Below, piece by piece: positions 41,941 through 55,000 of a stretch of DNA of 64,000 nt. Under the pieces are notes generated by a model, which was not told where the DNA came from, did not search any database, and saw only the letters and a list, made by a program, of their open reading frames with translations. Positions within the stretch are counted from its first letter, which is position 1; the number at the start of each line of letters is the position of its first letter. This DNA comes from Plumapathes pennacea (lineage: Eukaryota; Cnidaria; Anthozoa; Antipatharia; Myriopathidae), in NCBI GenBank assembly GCA_964036295.1, contig OZ038471.1, positions 7,562,001-7,626,000 of the forward strand, in the 5' to 3' direction. The position numbers and the translations under genes are program-made.

Positions 41941-44900
41941 CTAAGGCTTTTTGGCCACCTCAGGACCGCGCCTCTTCTTTGGAGCCCTCCTCTTGGCCGT
42001 TGCGATGCGGAGCTCGTGAGCGAAGGCTTGGGCAGGAGTCTCTTGACGAGAAGCATCACCAGGTGACGTCACGGTAATCTCCTCGACGTCATCAGCAACG
42101 TCGATCGTGTGGCATTTTAGGGTTTGCAGCTCAATCCTTTCGTGGCGTTTTCCTGGTGGAGCAGCTGCAATGTTAATGGCGAAGGACTGTTTGGTCGTGG
42201 CACTAGTTCCTGCGTCTTCTGCAGCGGTATCTTCGGCACTTTTCATCGCGACTTTGTCGTCATGTGCGGTAGTCAAGTTCTTCCAGGGGACTGAAGTGTG
42301 GATCTCGATTTCCACAATGTGCTCTCTTGGCAACCCCGCCTCGTTGTCGGAGTCGCTGCTGGCTTCACTGGGGATGTCCTCTAATGATAAATCTTGAGGT
42401 CGCTCGAGATTCTCGTTCCCTGCAACTTTCTTCCTGTTCTCGACCTCGTTTCGTTTGTGCATGATCACCTGCTGCAGCCTCCTTACTCGTGTCAAGTTCT
42501 CAGTTACCTTTTTGAAATGAAAGTAAAATTGCAATCATTTCAGTTAGACAAGAACTCGAACGGTGCCGCGCGGCACAACTCGCTTACGTACAATCAAGTT
42601 GGGTGTGTAAATTTCTTGACAGCTTGACCAAATCAACTACCCTATTCCCAGACCAAAAAGACAAAATCTATACCCTACTTCAGACAAACATTTTGAAAAC
42701 GATACCTTTTGACGTAGCACATACCTATATGGCTTATATAAACGAGTACCCCCACCCACGGGAATCCACATTGCTTGCTTTTAATTCTGATATGTCCCCT
42801 TTAATTGCTTGTTTGATTACTTAATATATACTTAGTGGTGAAAGTACTAAATTATAACACTGTGTACATTAACAATCATGATTACTAACCTCGTCCCACC
42901 TCCAGGTGTTAAAGAAAAACACAAGGAATCCCTGAATGAACAAAAATAAATTAAAAACAAAAGACACTTTAACCATTTCACTATCAAGCTCAAAATGCAG
43001 ACTCTCCTAACTTTTTAAGAAACCATGTATGAGCGATGTAGTGAGATTTGATAGTTTTCATCTAAGCAAGCTATCGAAAACCAGGTTCCCCATATTGTGT
43101 GATATGATCTCTAGTGAGAAACTGAAGAAGGAAATTAAAGTTGATCACTCTTGGGAGTGAAAGGGTCAATCCGAAATATCCAGAACTTCTTCATTATTGT
43201 ATATTCCGTGCCCGGCAGTCTTTGTAAAATTTGTGTAACTTGAACCTGAATGAGTTGTAAGTAGTATTGTTGAGTTCACAACACTGGTAACTTTAGTTAC
43301 CTGCGCAGAATTGAGGATCACAAAGATGTATTTGGGTGCCACGTGGTCCAAGGGCAGAGTCACAAAACCGATGATCCAGGTCAGACCCAACAGGGGAAAC
43401 AAGATCAAGCAGGTGCGGGCGGTTTTCCTAAAAATCATCCAACAACAAAAAATGATGCACTTAAACTAAATTACTGTAATTAATTAATTAATTAATTAAT
43501 TAGGGCACTCATTATATCAGTGTGAACATTACCAGCTGAAACTGACTCGATAGAATAAACAGCTTGTCCGATTAAATGAAGCTACTGTTCTACAATTTTC
43601 CGACAATACTGCTTTTGATGCATGGGAGACCTCTCCCACTAGCATGCATAGACGGCGTTTCCGTTCGTTTTCAGGCCAAGTTCGATTAGAGAGTAAAGAC
43701 TGGGGCCTGTACAAAAGCTTCGCCCAAGGGGCCCCATCTTACTTTCGGATTTGGATCAAATTTGGTCTGACTGCCAGCTATGCAGCCAGGCTACTCTGCC
43801 ACTTACTTGAAGTTATCAAGGAATGGGGAGATGCTGTTGCTTCGCTTTCGCTGGATAACAACTCGCAGAGCTTGGCCAAAAATGAAGCAGTTTATCTGCA
43901 GATAAAACAACACCAAATACAAGAAATCAATACATATTTTTTGGGAAAAAATGATTAAAAGGAGAAATACTACAATGCGATACATTTACCAGGGTGACGA
44001 GAGAAATGAATGCAATGAAGGTCCAGTAAGCTTCGCCTCCAGGTCGCACCCAGCAGCTTTTTGGAGATAAACACATTAACGTTTAGTTAGAGATAATACA
44101 TGGCAGGAACTCGTTTAAAGTCTAATGCAATGAAAAATAGGAACACATCTTGGAAACTGACCCAATTGGCGAAACGTGATTAACTGACCGAGTAAGCCAA
44201 GTGGGTTAAGAAAGTCCTGCAGGGTCTAAACAAAATTCAAACAATAGCCATGCTTATCGGACAACGGCTAAACGTCGTCTTTATAAACCGACTCCAATCC
44301 ATGTTCTAAATTTGCAATTTAAGTTTGGCTAAGCCTGTTTTACGGCGTTCGCCTAAACTTCAATTTAGCGATAAACTAGGTCTAAGTTAGACTTGTTTAA
44401 AAAACCGACCCAGTGTGTTTATGAAGTAGCTTGACCTGAATTCAGAAGTCAGAAATTACAGCAAAAGAGCAAATGTAGATCAGTGACTCAACTTACATTT
44501 TGTCGCTCACATATTCGTCGATCCCACCATCCGAATACGCAGCGATGATGACTGGTACAGCGGTCAGGCAAAGAGGCACAACTTGGAGGTCAGGAACAAA
44601 GCATTATAACGGAAAAGGTTCAGGAACACGAGACAAGATCTATTGCTTACCTGATTTTGCCTTTGAGACTCGTCTCTCATCTAAGATTGTTTGTTGATTG
44701 TTCATCATCCAAGTTGATTTCTTTGCGTGACAAGCACGTAAAGGTGGTGTTACACTGGTCGATTTGCAACGATACGATGTTGTGCTAAAAATCGTTCAGG
44801 TGTAACATCCTATTGCGAACAATTTTTCGTGATGTTTGCAGTGCTGCAACGCGTTGATTAAAAAACTTGCAACACCGTTGCGTGAATTTGGAGCAAATCG

Positions 44901-45986
44901 GCGTTGCAAATCAACCAGTGTAACACGAGCTTTAAACTGATTTATCATGGGTTATGAAAATGTAATTTTGAGCTGGTTTTCAGTTTCAGTTTCTTTCTTT
45001 CTTTTTTTTTCTTTTCTTTTTTTTTTTTTACTGACACAGATACACAAAGCTGATAAATTTGAACGTGAGCCACAATGAGAAAGAGGAGAGAAAAGGAAAG
45101 ACACAACTTACGCCAACCAAAAGCGTGGTAAAGCAGCATTTTCTGTCTTTTTTTGAAAACGCTCGTAACACGTCGATACAGCTGAACTCCTTCAAGGAAC
45201 ATCCAGGCAAAGGTAGCTACCAAGAAATACTTAGTAACCACAGCAAATGAGATGCAGGCCGGCTGAAAGAAAATGACAGGGAAATTAAGATAGAGATAGA
45301 CTACAAAGCCGAGTTGCTATAATATAGACAAAAGTAAAGTAAAAATAAAAGTAAATAAATAAAAATTAAAATAAAAAAAAATTAAATAACAAGACGTAAC
45401 TGATCTTTTTACAATAATACTTACTATAAATTACAATATCATAGCCAACACAGGTATAGATAAAAAACAAGATGCAGAAAAGAGAGTACAGCAAAAACTT
45501 TCACAAGTATGAACATAAAATTAGAAGCTGTTGATTAGTATCAAGTCACAAACCAAACAAAAAATAAGTGTAGTAATACATATACGTTATAAAGTAATAC
45601 CTGGCTGTACCAAAATTTCTTTGAATAGTTTACATTAGTTTCTGGATCGCATCAAATCGATGCATGAATCTCACCCGGTAACGTTTAGCGTTGATTCCAA
45701 TCATGAAGAAAGTCTGACTAAAGTATAGACTCACTACCAGACCCAGCCTTATTTGCGCCTTCTCTTTTCTGAAATTACTGAAAGGAAACAAACATACATT
45801 ATATATCAAAGATCAATGTATATTGTCAAAAAGTCCTCTTTCGTTGCCTGATTCTGCATGAAAGGTGGGCCTCGCGGATTTGGTATAAAAAAATAACAGG
45901 AACATTTTCAGACCTGCTGATCAGTCACTGCCGTGAAGTCGGATTCTGGCCCCACACACCATTTCGCATGAATGTCACCTGTCACA

Positions 45987-46017
<31 letters not shown>

Positions 46018-49000
46018 CAAGAAATTGTTTTGTCCGAATGTTGGCCGTCAACTTCAGCGATCTTTCATCGTCAAAAAGAGCCCGTTTTCCCAGTAGCAAT
46101 TTAGGCTAGGTCACCCAAACTGGTTGAAAAATGATCTCATATGACCAAACATACATTTTAGTTTGTAACTAGTAAAAACGAAGAGGCCTCCAATTTGCAA
46201 CTCTTGTTCTCAAAACTAAATCAATCTTTCATTAGGCAGGCAGTAATTCGAGCCTTGGACACAAAACAGTCCGCCATTGACAGCAATTCAAAGAAGCTCT
46301 ATTTGAGCAGCACATTATAAAGTTCGTGAATTGTGTATGCTCATCAGCAAAATTAGGGGGATCAATTTGTACGTCATTTTCACCACGAGTTATTCGTCTT
46401 GAGTCAGAAACAAAACTGTTCGTTAAGTTTTGAAAAGAGGTCTAGATCGAGAATATGAATAATGTCGGTAGTTGCTATTTTGCCAGTTACTACCAATGTA
46501 ACGACTCACAGGAAATGACCAATGCCGCCGATTGACAAGACGTTCCCAAGCGAGGAGATTCCGAGGCCTCCGTACGTTAACGCCGTCAATACGCGCTCAT
46601 GGATTTCAGATGAAGACTGACAAAAAGTAAAACCAAACCCTTGACTACTCAAAATTCACGTTTGCTATGATAGAAGGTTTAGTTAACCCAAGCAGCGCTA
46701 TATATTAGTTGCAGTTCCACTAAACAGCATCTTAACCCTTTCACTCCAAAGCTCAAAATACGGATTCTCCCAACCTCTCAAAGGGAAAATGTATGAGTGA
46801 TGTGGCGAGAGTCGATAGTTCAATCAGCTGTTATCTGAGCAAGGAATCAAAAACCATTTTCTCTATACTGCATGGTATAATTCTGGTGAAAGACTGAGAA
46901 GAGAAAATGGAAGTTGATCACTCTTGGGAGTGAAAGGGTTCAAGGGGCCCTCTCAGCCAATTCAGTGTTTTTGTTTACATCTGGAATATCCAAGGCTGAA
47001 CTTGGTTCCCAAAAAAGGAAGTAATCATTCAAGAGAAAAATGGTTAGTAGCACTTTCAGATCAAAAGAAACTAATATTATTCCGAAACAAGTCGGATGGA
47101 AATGAATTGCTAATCATTGATCCGGCATTTTGGCAAATAGGGCCCCTTTTACCGGCTATTCTGTCCATTCCAAATAAACCGCTATGCCACCTATTCTGCT
47201 ATCTAGAGCAGAATGGATGGAGTAGTATTTCATTCATTCCGGAATCAGAATAGATCCAAAAGATCACGATTATCGTCTATTCCGGAATAGGAATAGACGG
47301 AATAGTCAAAAAATAACGCGCCCTAAAGTTCACCTTTAGTAGTGTGAACGTTTGACGCAAGTGAGCTAAAACTAACACACTGGATAGAACATTTTGAGCG
47401 TTTTACCGTATTCTCAGGTTCCTCTTCTAGTTGCATTAACACCGCGAAATGAGTCATGTGATCACATGAACACTCTGCGTGTCGTCCGGTCCTGGGCGAT
47501 AAGGAACATCCGTCGTCTACCCAGTCTCCTCCAGTGGATCCCCTGTTAACAAAAGCAAATTAAAGCGTTACAACACAAATAATGTGGGGTTAGTTTGTTC
47601 TGCATTACCAAGATTATCACAAGCTCTTTTTTTCTTCTGTTCTTCCCGCACACAAAAATGAAAATGAAGCTAACAATAAGCCACTTTCACAACCATGCAC
47701 AGTTGTAGCCTGTCAAGATACTGAAATCGACGCAAAAAAGAATGGCGCGCGAAAGACTGGGGCGAAGGCGGGAGAAGGTGAAGTTAGTTTGTTCTGTATT
47801 ACTAAGGACACGGCATGCTGTCATCTTGTTTTATTGTCACAGTAATTCTTTTTGCACAGCAATAAGTATCATGAGAGCCTGTAATAAGCAGCGCTATTCG
47901 CGAAGCGCACTTTTCTGGCGGGCCACCTGATGGCAGGCAGAGTAAAGAACTGCTTGATTGGTTAAAATGCAATTATGTAGAAACAAACCTAAGTTCAACA
48001 GAGAGATTTATTTGACAGACACTCATTTATGTGGGAGTAAAAAGTACTATTTGCTACTACGCATTATTGTAAAAGTAGCTTATTCAAGTTGGCACTGAAC
48101 CACCTTCGAAAGAAGTCTACTTTGCTTTTGCGCTATTTTCACAATAGTTCATATTATGCGCAATTTTGATCGATATCACATCAATGTACTAGTAACGCAT
48201 AGCGGCCCTTTGTCATACTATACACCATTCAAATTCCTTACCCTCTACGGGGCCTCCAGTACACACAGGTCAGATCCTTTAATTTCTTGTCCTGATGACA
48301 ATGATATAGACGATAAGACAATTTGACATAAGATGGCATGCTTTCATCCTGTTTTACTTCGGAAACACATCTGCAGATTTCTGTTTTATTTAGTTTTAAC
48401 TGAGTACATTTTAGTTGAGTTCTAAGTAAGAGATTGGTAAAGCCATGTAATAAGATGCAGAGAACAGAAAATCAAAAATGATGCTTGTCAGCAATACAAG
48501 GATGATAAAAATAAAAAGACAAAAATAATGACATGATCAACAAAGCAAGTACTAACCGGAAGATCCGTAAACTCTATCGCCACCTTCTTCTGGAGTTTGA
48601 TACTGTCGTCTACTGCCACCGCGATGATATTTGAGCCAAGGCTAAAATAATGTAACATTTTTAATAAATACAGTAGAACCACGCTATCTCGAGCTCTCAA
48701 GGAAAGCGAGAATTAGTTCGAGATAGTGGGTGATCGAGATAGCGGAGTTCTACCAAGAGAAATTTCTACCTAGTTCATTTCAGAGGGAAATCGAATTCTG
48801 TTCGAGATAGCGGGGAGTTCGAGATAACCGAGGTCGAGATAGCGGGGTCCTAATGCAAACGCAAGAAATGAGAATGAGAAATGATTTCCATGACACAAAA
48901 CTTAGATCTATTCGAAAAGAAGGAAATAGATGAGCGTGTCTTATGAAATAACCTCACTGTTTGATGATATCACGGACAGTTCTGAGTAAATGCATAGGCT

Positions 49001-52000
49001 GCAGGTGTATACAGATAATCACTCTGTTCAGTCGCTCTTTAGTGGATGTGAAAAACTTCATCAATCAAAATCGTAGCTATAAAAAGACAGAAAGTGTCAC
49101 CTCAGGCAGGCTCACACGAGTAAAGCAAGCGAAAGCGACCAGTTCACACGGTAAATTTTGCAAAGCCTTTAAGCCTGGCAAAACGGTGACACGTTTCGTG
49201 CAACATCGCGCAACATTGCCGTGTCTTTTTACAGCATATGTTGCGCTGTAGGCTCCGTTTATACTAGAGAGAATTTATCCGGATGCGTGAAAGCGTTTAC
49301 ACTAGTTTTTGTGAATCCGGGAAGAAAACGAATCCGGAATCGACAGTGGGAACTTTGTGTCCGAAATAGTTGTAAAGTGCAAACAGGGCCTTTGATTGAG
49401 TTTGTTAACAGATTGAGAATGTGTTTTTCTTCAATGTATATGATATTAAAGTCAACTCTCTCTAAGGCGGACACCTTCGAGATTCAGACTTAGTGTCCGC
49501 CTTAGAGAAAGTTCAAATACAGACAAACAAGTGAAAATCGGCAAGGGCCAAATCTGCATGCTGTCCGCCTTAGAGAGGTGTCCGCTTAGAAAGAGTTTAC
49601 TGTACTACAGAAAATACGAATCTTAAATATACAATTGAGTTACCACATAAATTTCTGAACACTCGTGAAGCCAGCGAAATAGAGTAATACTCACCTGTGT
49701 GAATTGTCCAATCCTTGACGAAACAGTCCGTTCACGTTTTTGTAAACAATGCTGACTACATTAACACCTGAAGATCCGTGGAAAAGGCGTGCTTAGTCGG
49801 TAAAGTTGGAGGGCATAGGAACCTTAAAATTAAGTTCTCTTGCGGCTTTGTTAACATATTAAGTAAACCTTGAACAAAGATTGATAAAAGGGTACAGTAT
49901 GCATATAATTATATTAAAAATGAACTAACTTTGATTTCCAAAGACACCGGGTGGCAGTTTCATGACAGCCCGCACGTTGTCTGTGTTATTCAACTTGGGT
50001 ACAGTGACTGGGCTGTTGTGATTCGGAGAGATGTTCTCGATCTGCAAGACTAATGAGTGAAGAATATTAAATTAACCCGCCGATGACCAACAAGAAAACA
50101 AAATCTCTCGCACGTCACCCCGGAAGTGTGCCCCGGGTAATAGATGAACCTCGGGGTGAGGAGGGGATGCTCATCGTACCTTTTAGGAGTCAAAAACATG
50201 AGTTCTGGTACCACTTAAAATGCTCAAGATCAAACGCTGACATTTTTTTGTGACGGAGTACCGTTTGGGGACCGGATATTTTTACTCCAGCAGACTGTTA
50301 TCAGTGTACTCAAACCAGGTCCATTTAATACTACTAGGAGTCAAAACGAAAATTCCCGAAGAGCAACCCCAGCCTTTTTTATGTTTTATTATATCATTAT
50401 TAATTTGAAAACTTACCTAATCTCTTCGAGCGAATTGTCATGATCTTGGCCGATTCATTCAGGTGATTCGCAGCGTATTCGAGGGCAAAATCTTCTACTT
50501 GTGAAGATGCGGACAGAGTAGATGCTCCATCTTGTTCTGCAGTCTCTGTGACCAGGTTATCTGTGACACCCATCACAAGCTGGGGGGGGGGGGGGGGGGG
50601 GAGGGGGGAGGGATAATACGTATTAGAGGGCTATTGATAACAGCCACAGCAACGATTTAACCCGAAGGACGTCAAATGTGATCTTTTCACAAAAGCAAAC
50701 ATTTTTCACCATATCGAAATTACTAAGTATTACGGGTTTCAGCACAATTGGTCTACAGAAACGAAATGGCGAGTTTAAAAACAGAAAAATAAGAGACTTT
50801 AGTATGAGGTGAGGGAGGCTCCGTCCTTCATTCCATATACTAAAATCTCCTGTCTCAAAGATTTTAAAAGCTCGCCATTCGATTTCTGATTGGTCAATCG
50901 TACTGAAACCTGGAATACGTATTGATTTGGATGTCCGGTTTCTTGTGACAGGATTATTTTTCAATCTAATTTATTTTGCACAACTCCGACATGGCTAATA
51001 AGCACGTTCTAAACAACAATTTTAATATCAAAAGATATTACCTTTAGGGAGGACTTGTTCTTGGGATCTGCAGTCTTCAATATCTCCTTGAATCTTGTGT
51101 GAACAAACTCCTTTGATTCAACGGTTGAATGAGTTGACTGCACGCTTGTCGGGTAAACCTGTTTGATGCTGGAAGCGACGAACGATGTAGGAAAGCTTTG
51201 AGCAGCTTCGGACTTCACAAGTAGTGGAGTTATAGACTCCAGGGGAGCAGTGGCTGTGTGGTGAACAAACTCCTTTAGTTTAGCGGCTGAATGAGCTGAC
51301 CGCACGCTTGTCGGCCCATAAGTCACGTGACTTGTGATTGTCGGTTGTGAAACAGAACTCGCACCCGGTCCAGCTTTGCTTGTCTTCGTTACGAGGGATT
51401 TTAAATTCTCCGCTGTTGAGGAATTCAGACCAGAAGACGATAACAAACGGCTCATGGTCTGGTTTGAAGACATTTTCAAGGTCGAGGTGTTGTTGAGCCC
51501 TCTGGATGAAGAAATATCTGACGAGAGAGAATGGGAAGACGTTGAATATGCGACATAAAGTTCTGTACAGATGTAATAGTCTTAAATATTAATTTTACAA
51601 TATAAGGTCACGAGGTAGATAAATAAGACAATTGGCTGCGTTCCATTACACTTCAGCCAGCGAAGTTTTAGCTTGTAACTTCCTGTGGTGTATATTCTAT
51701 TTTTTACAAATCTAGTGTGTTTCAATTAATGCTTTTTTTCCGAATTGTCCCCCCCCCCCCCCTCTTTTTTTTTTGTTCAAATTGGGAAAGAAGGGTAGCT
51801 ATGATTCCTCTTTTTATAGCGAAGGTCCTTGTATAATTGTACTCTATCATTATGCTTTAATAATGTTGCTCTCTCTCTTGTTCAACCATCGTGAAGATCG
51901 GCCTCGTACAAAGGGAAAAGTCACATGACTAAGTGTACACAAAACAACATAACGAGAAAAAGCAACATAATAAAAATAACTACAAATCACAACGTACATT

Positions 52001-55000
52001 TTCAAACAAACAATGCCCTTACTTGTTGGGAACGATGTTATTGTCTGCTCATGAACATATTTTCTTCCAAAAGAGTCAACTCCAGTAAACTGTCTCCGTA
52101 GCGCCTGCTGTACACCAGGGCAGCGTCCATCAGAGGCAAAGGTGTCGCTGTAAGTGAAACGCACGTGGACATCACAGAGATTGTACCGTACACTTGGGAG
52201 GCCGGTGCTGTTGGCTGAGATGGAATCTCGGCAGGTCTGATTTACGTCGTCAGGAAATTTCAATGAGGGTCGGCAAGTTTCAGAACTATTTCGGCCTTCA
52301 TACCAACTTCCTGGGAAACCAAATGATTCCAAGTGTGCGTGTCCACTGACAAGAGTAAGAAACCGAGCGTATTTTGATTGATGACTGATTTTGTAATTTG
52401 TCTTATTGGCAATCATGAATGTTCGAGAGAAGTCCGTTCCTCGTATTTCCTCCCATGTAAGGCCGTGCAGCTGATCGTCAACAAGAAGTCCTGACGTGTC
52501 TGAGGTGTTCATTACGATGCCGATAAACGTAGTACATTTCCTGCCAATTAGTTTCAGCGGTGTCGCTAAAACAGCAGCTGACGTATATTTACTTACTGGA
52601 GGAAGAACTGTCATAAATGGAACTGTAGCCCAGGAATCGGCATCTTGACCTTTGTTGTACTTGACAACAAGGCAGGGCTTGTCACACAGTATTTCACGAG
52701 AATCGTTCGAAGGAATGTCATATTCGGCAAAGTCTCCCTGATCAAGTGAAGAGCGACTGCCACCAACACTTATCGCGGTTTCATTAAAAGCGGCCAAAAC
52801 ACGGAATACGTCTCCCGCTCTTCGCATTGCTGTGGGACTTGTAACATGATGACTCCCCCAGTGATTCACAGGAGGGATCTGCTCCACCAAATGTTCACAA
52901 ACATTAGCTTGAACTTTGGCGCACTGGTTTCCAGAAAATACAGCCACTTTCTTGCTGGATTCTACTTTGGTTCCAGTCAAGTCAGCGCTGCTCCCAATTT
53001 GGAACACTTCCAACTGATTTAGTTGCTCGGTAATAGTCTCGAAGTTTCCGTATTGTTTTCCTTTGTACGTCACTGCTCCTGATGTTCTCAGGGTTACAGT
53101 TACATCAGTGTTGTCTTCTGAGGCAACGATACCAACTAACGAGTATCGATGAGTAGGTATGTAGGATGGCACCACATATTCCGTCCCAACCATGTGCAAA
53201 GGAAGCCCGAGAAACCCGTCACTTATAGAACTTACCATGTTTACTCCGTAAACTGCGATGTCATGATCAGACGTGATGCGGACACCTTTCCTCTCCATAC
53301 CTGTCACAGTGGTCATGCGCACTGTTCCATTGAGTTCTATGGTTGTCATATTGTCGATGGTCACGTGATAGGTCTGATTCATGGAAAGAAAGGGAACCTC
53401 TACACGAACAACAGTGTCGTGGCGGCTTGTGATGTACAAGTTGTTGCTTCCGCTCATTTCCTCTTCATATTGCGTAATAAATCCAACCACAAACTCTCTT
53501 CCAATGTTTCCACTGACCTCTGACGTATAGGAAATGAAGAAAGTAAATGCAAAGGGGATATTACACCGGAAGGAATGCAATACGGCGGAGTATTTTTACG
53601 AGTCGGTTCTATTTTTTCGAGCCTGCTTCAGGCGAGAAAAAATAAAACTGACGAGTAAAAATACAGCCTACTGCACGACTTTTCATATAATATAAAATTG
53701 TTTATTATACGACAAGCAAAGGAGGGCCAAACGTTTAGCCGTGTACAAAATGGATTAAACGTTTGTCACAAAAAATGACTACGCGTTCGTAAACTTTGCT
53801 TGCGAAAATTGATCGCGTAAGCTAATAATATAAATACAAAAATACTCAATTCTGATTGGCTGAGAACAGGGGTATTATATTTAAGGTGGCTCAATAGGGT
53901 ATTTCCCAGCACTTGCTCGTATTTAGTTTATGACACCAAAACCGTCATATTTTCATTTCATTATATTCTTTCTTGATCAAATTTGCAGGGTAGATGTTTC
54001 GAAAGGTCTGTTGCGTATACGTCTTACTTTTGTCACTCTAGTGTGGTTTCTATGGAAACAATACTTCCTTGAAATAAAGGTCTTCTACCCCGTTTTCAAA
54101 CTTTCTGCTCTATTTTCTCGAGTTTTCTTCGGTGAATTTTTCTGAAACTTTCAGTATGTTTAAAAATATGTATAAGGTAAACGTAACTGTGAAAAAAAGT
54201 TGGGGTTAGAGGAGCGGATTCCGAGCTAATTGGCAATTTATGTTTTTTGCAAATAAAAAAAATTCTGCTCCATAAATTTCCATTAAAATCAAATATTACA
54301 AAACCGGATATAATCTTCGTTTGATTGCAAAATTTAAGACAGATTCACCGAAGGAAACTCGAGAAAAATGCAAAGAAAAACTTGATATTTTACGTGCGTA
54401 TTGCGCCATCAAATGCAAAATAATGACTCGACAAGATCGACAAGTGCGCATGCGTTAGCCGTAATGTTGCATGTAAACACGAGGAGAAAGCGGCGATCGC
54501 ACGCCTGCAAGTACAGCAAGTTTTCTTGGTGCGAAGCTAAAAGGAAACACCATGCAATTCCTGAATTTCTGTCTTGAGAAGCTCGTACTGGATATGTCAG
54601 CCACGAATTATGCTGTGCGAACTACTGTTAGCGAAGTCTCGAACAATTTGAGGGCGATAGCTGTTCAACAACTCAATCCTTTTCAATACAAAGCCGTGAA
54701 GACAGTTCGAAAGTCGTCAGTTCAAGCCGTCGAATGCTAGTCCACTAGCTCCCAACAAGTTTGTTGGCAGTTGTGTCCCATCAAGTTCATTCATACTTAT
54801 TCAGTACAGTTCGTGAATATTTAGTTTTGCGACTGCTCACCTGAGATAATATGCCACAGACTGACACGGGATCGAACTCTGCAGGTTAGTAGGATTTGCA
54901 AAGCTTCCGTAACAACGCCAATAATTTCTGTCTAAGTTTGCTTACTTCCAAGAATTGCTGCCAGTGTTGTGACTAGGCCGAATGTACTGGTTTGTCCATT

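Noticed and set aside
43803-43985. Separate 60-codon ORF
   Set aside because: It is the TM5 and intracellular-loop exon of the receptor (43895-43807) plus intron sequence.
45908-46099. 63-codon ORF with a Lys run
   Set aside because: Created by a T29 tract within a receptor intron; no splice sites.
48961-49251. 96-codon + strand ORF as a gene on the opposite strand
   Set aside because: No family motif or splice context, and it lies wholly within a receptor intron near repeat DNA.
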